Positions 60,900 to 61,560 of a stretch of 61,560 bases of DNA are shown one piece after another (position 1 is the first letter of the stretch; each line of letters begins with the position of its first letter). The position numbers were made by a program, and so were the translations under genes. The DNA lies in assembly GCA_026391835.1 (NCBI GenBank), contig JAPLDF010000068.1, positions 252,101 to 313,660 on the forward strand, in the 5' to 3' direction. Source of the stretch: Bacteroidota bacterium (GTDB lineage Bacteria; Bacteroidota; Bacteroidia; Bacteroidales; FEN-979). The notes beneath the pieces were generated by a model. It did no database searches. It saw only the letters and a program-made list of their open reading frames with translations, and was not told the origin of the DNA.

Positions 60900-61560
60900 T
60901 TATTTGGTTTCGGGTACTTTAAACCGTTCGCCGGTATTCCCGATCATCTTCCGCTCCCACTCTTTGCCATACCCGGGCTGCGATGGCTTCCCGGGCACTC
61001 CTTTTCCGTTCCCGTTGTCGAGCAATTGAAATCCATCGGTTTGCTTTACGTTGCCATCAATGTATTTCATAAACAGGTACTGGTAAAACTTATTCCATCT
61101 GGCTACCAGGATGTTTCCGGTGTAACCGGAATAATCGGTGATATAATCGCAGCCGGCGGACGGATTTTCCTGGTAAAGAACGGCTGCTTTGCTGTCGACG
61201 ATCTCTGTTTCCCTGATGAGGCGCTTTTCAAGTTCTGCCTGGTATCTTTCTATCTCGGGATGGATGAGGTCATAGCGTGTGTAGGCCCAGTTGTTCACCT
61301 GGCTGAAGGTCCAGTAGGCGGAATTATCCGACCAGGAGATCATCGATCCGTTGCCACGGGCATAACTTCCGGGAATTTCCCTGATTCCGCAATACATCGG
61401 CGCATACACGCAGCCATCGGCATCATCCACGCCAAACCAGTAGATGCCGCCGAGCGGATCGGGCAGCCAGTTTCTCGATTGCGCCACAAAACTGTAACCG
61501 GTCTGCTGTGTGGCAATGGCACGTTCGTTCAGGTACATGACACTGTCGACCGTAAATTCC
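60900..61560 (-). CDS. C69-family dipeptidase, C-terminal part (5' end outside window)
   Basis: The frame is open to the right window edge, so the start lies outside; an internal Met at 61538 is unlikely to be the true start. The visible 219 residues show segments typical of the C69 dipeptidase family: SFVAQSRNWLPDPLGGIYWFGVDDADGC, PMYCGIREIPGSYARGNGSM, and WSDNSAYWTFSQVNNWAYTRYDLIHPEIE. They continue into the C-terminal helical part (YLFMKYIDGNV). The N-terminal nucleophile cysteine would be outside the window. The family hydrolyses dipeptides. The gap to mnmA (137 nt) holds a low-complexity stretch with repeated CTTTGTG. Confidence 0.88.
   Translation of the reverse strand, partial: EFTVDSVMYLNERAIATQQTGYSFVAQSRNWLPDPLGGIYWFGVDDADGCVYAPMYCGIREIPGSYARGNGSMISWSDNSAYWTFSQVNNWAYTRYDLIHPEIERYQAELEKRLIRETEIVDSKAAVLYQENPSAGCDYITDYSGYTGNILVARWNKFYQYLFMKYIDGNVKQTDGFQLLDNGNGKGVPGKPSQPGYGKEWERKMIGNTGERFKVPETK

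Overview
The window looks like a chromosomal segment of a Bacteroidota bacterium, probably Bacteroidales-like and from an environmental lineage. The evidence is a set of surface proteins with type IX secretion (T9SS) C-terminal signals, a PorP/SprF-family protein, a DUF5686 outer-membrane protein, a DUF4271-HemD-RnpA-YidD cluster, and several promoters of the Bacteroidota form TAnnTTTG. No rRNA, tRNA, CRISPR array, insertion sequence or phage gene was recognised. Coding density is high, both strands are used, and both window edges cut genes.

Layout. 1-2798 (minus) holds two T9SS-type surface proteins, the first cut by the edge. 2926-7176 (plus) carries glyA, a SixA-type phosphohistidine phosphatase, ppk1 and an FtsB/DivIC-like protein. 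7154-11992 (minus) carries priA, pfkA and a THUMP-type rRNA methyltransferase. 12062-14575 is a DUF5686 outer-membrane protein, followed by a 472-nt gap full of repeats. 15048-24296 is a respiratory cluster: a Tat-exported Fe-S protein, an NrfD/ActC-like membrane protein, an anchored cytochrome c, a DoxX-like protein, SCO, cytochrome oxidase subunits I, III, IV and II, and heme O synthase. Together they could form a full quinol-to-oxygen path without a bc1 complex. 24345-28934 encodes a 1529-residue fusion of an adenylate-forming ligase, a long unrecognised middle and a GNAT acetyltransferase. icd follows and ends at a strong two-way terminator.

30334-40425 (minus) is a two-gene unit: a 2988-residue protein with about 30 PKD-like repeats and a type B T9SS signal, then a PorP/SprF protein. 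40870-47011 holds a small lipoprotein, an unknown exported protein and two type A T9SS cargo proteins. dnaK and a DUF4249-like lipoprotein follow on the minus strand. 50333-57366 (plus) runs panB, an RluA-type pseudouridine synthase, DUF4271, hemD, rnpA, yidD, an S41 protease, cdd and a ChaN-like protein. The last part (minus) has GtrA, an M28 peptidase with PDZ, mnmA and a C69 dipeptidase cut by the edge.

The most striking non-coding feature is a set of imperfect tandem arrays with 7- or 8-nt periods confined to gaps between genes. In all three gaps between the cytochrome oxidase genes, an octamer array is followed by an AT-rich array just before the start codon. Other points for a second look are three proteins with substitutions at usually conserved positions: two cluster-ligand cysteines in the Fe-S protein, the Asp of the PfkA GGDGS motif, and the second catalytic cysteine of MnmA. 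All family calls come from reading motifs by eye; no database search was run.
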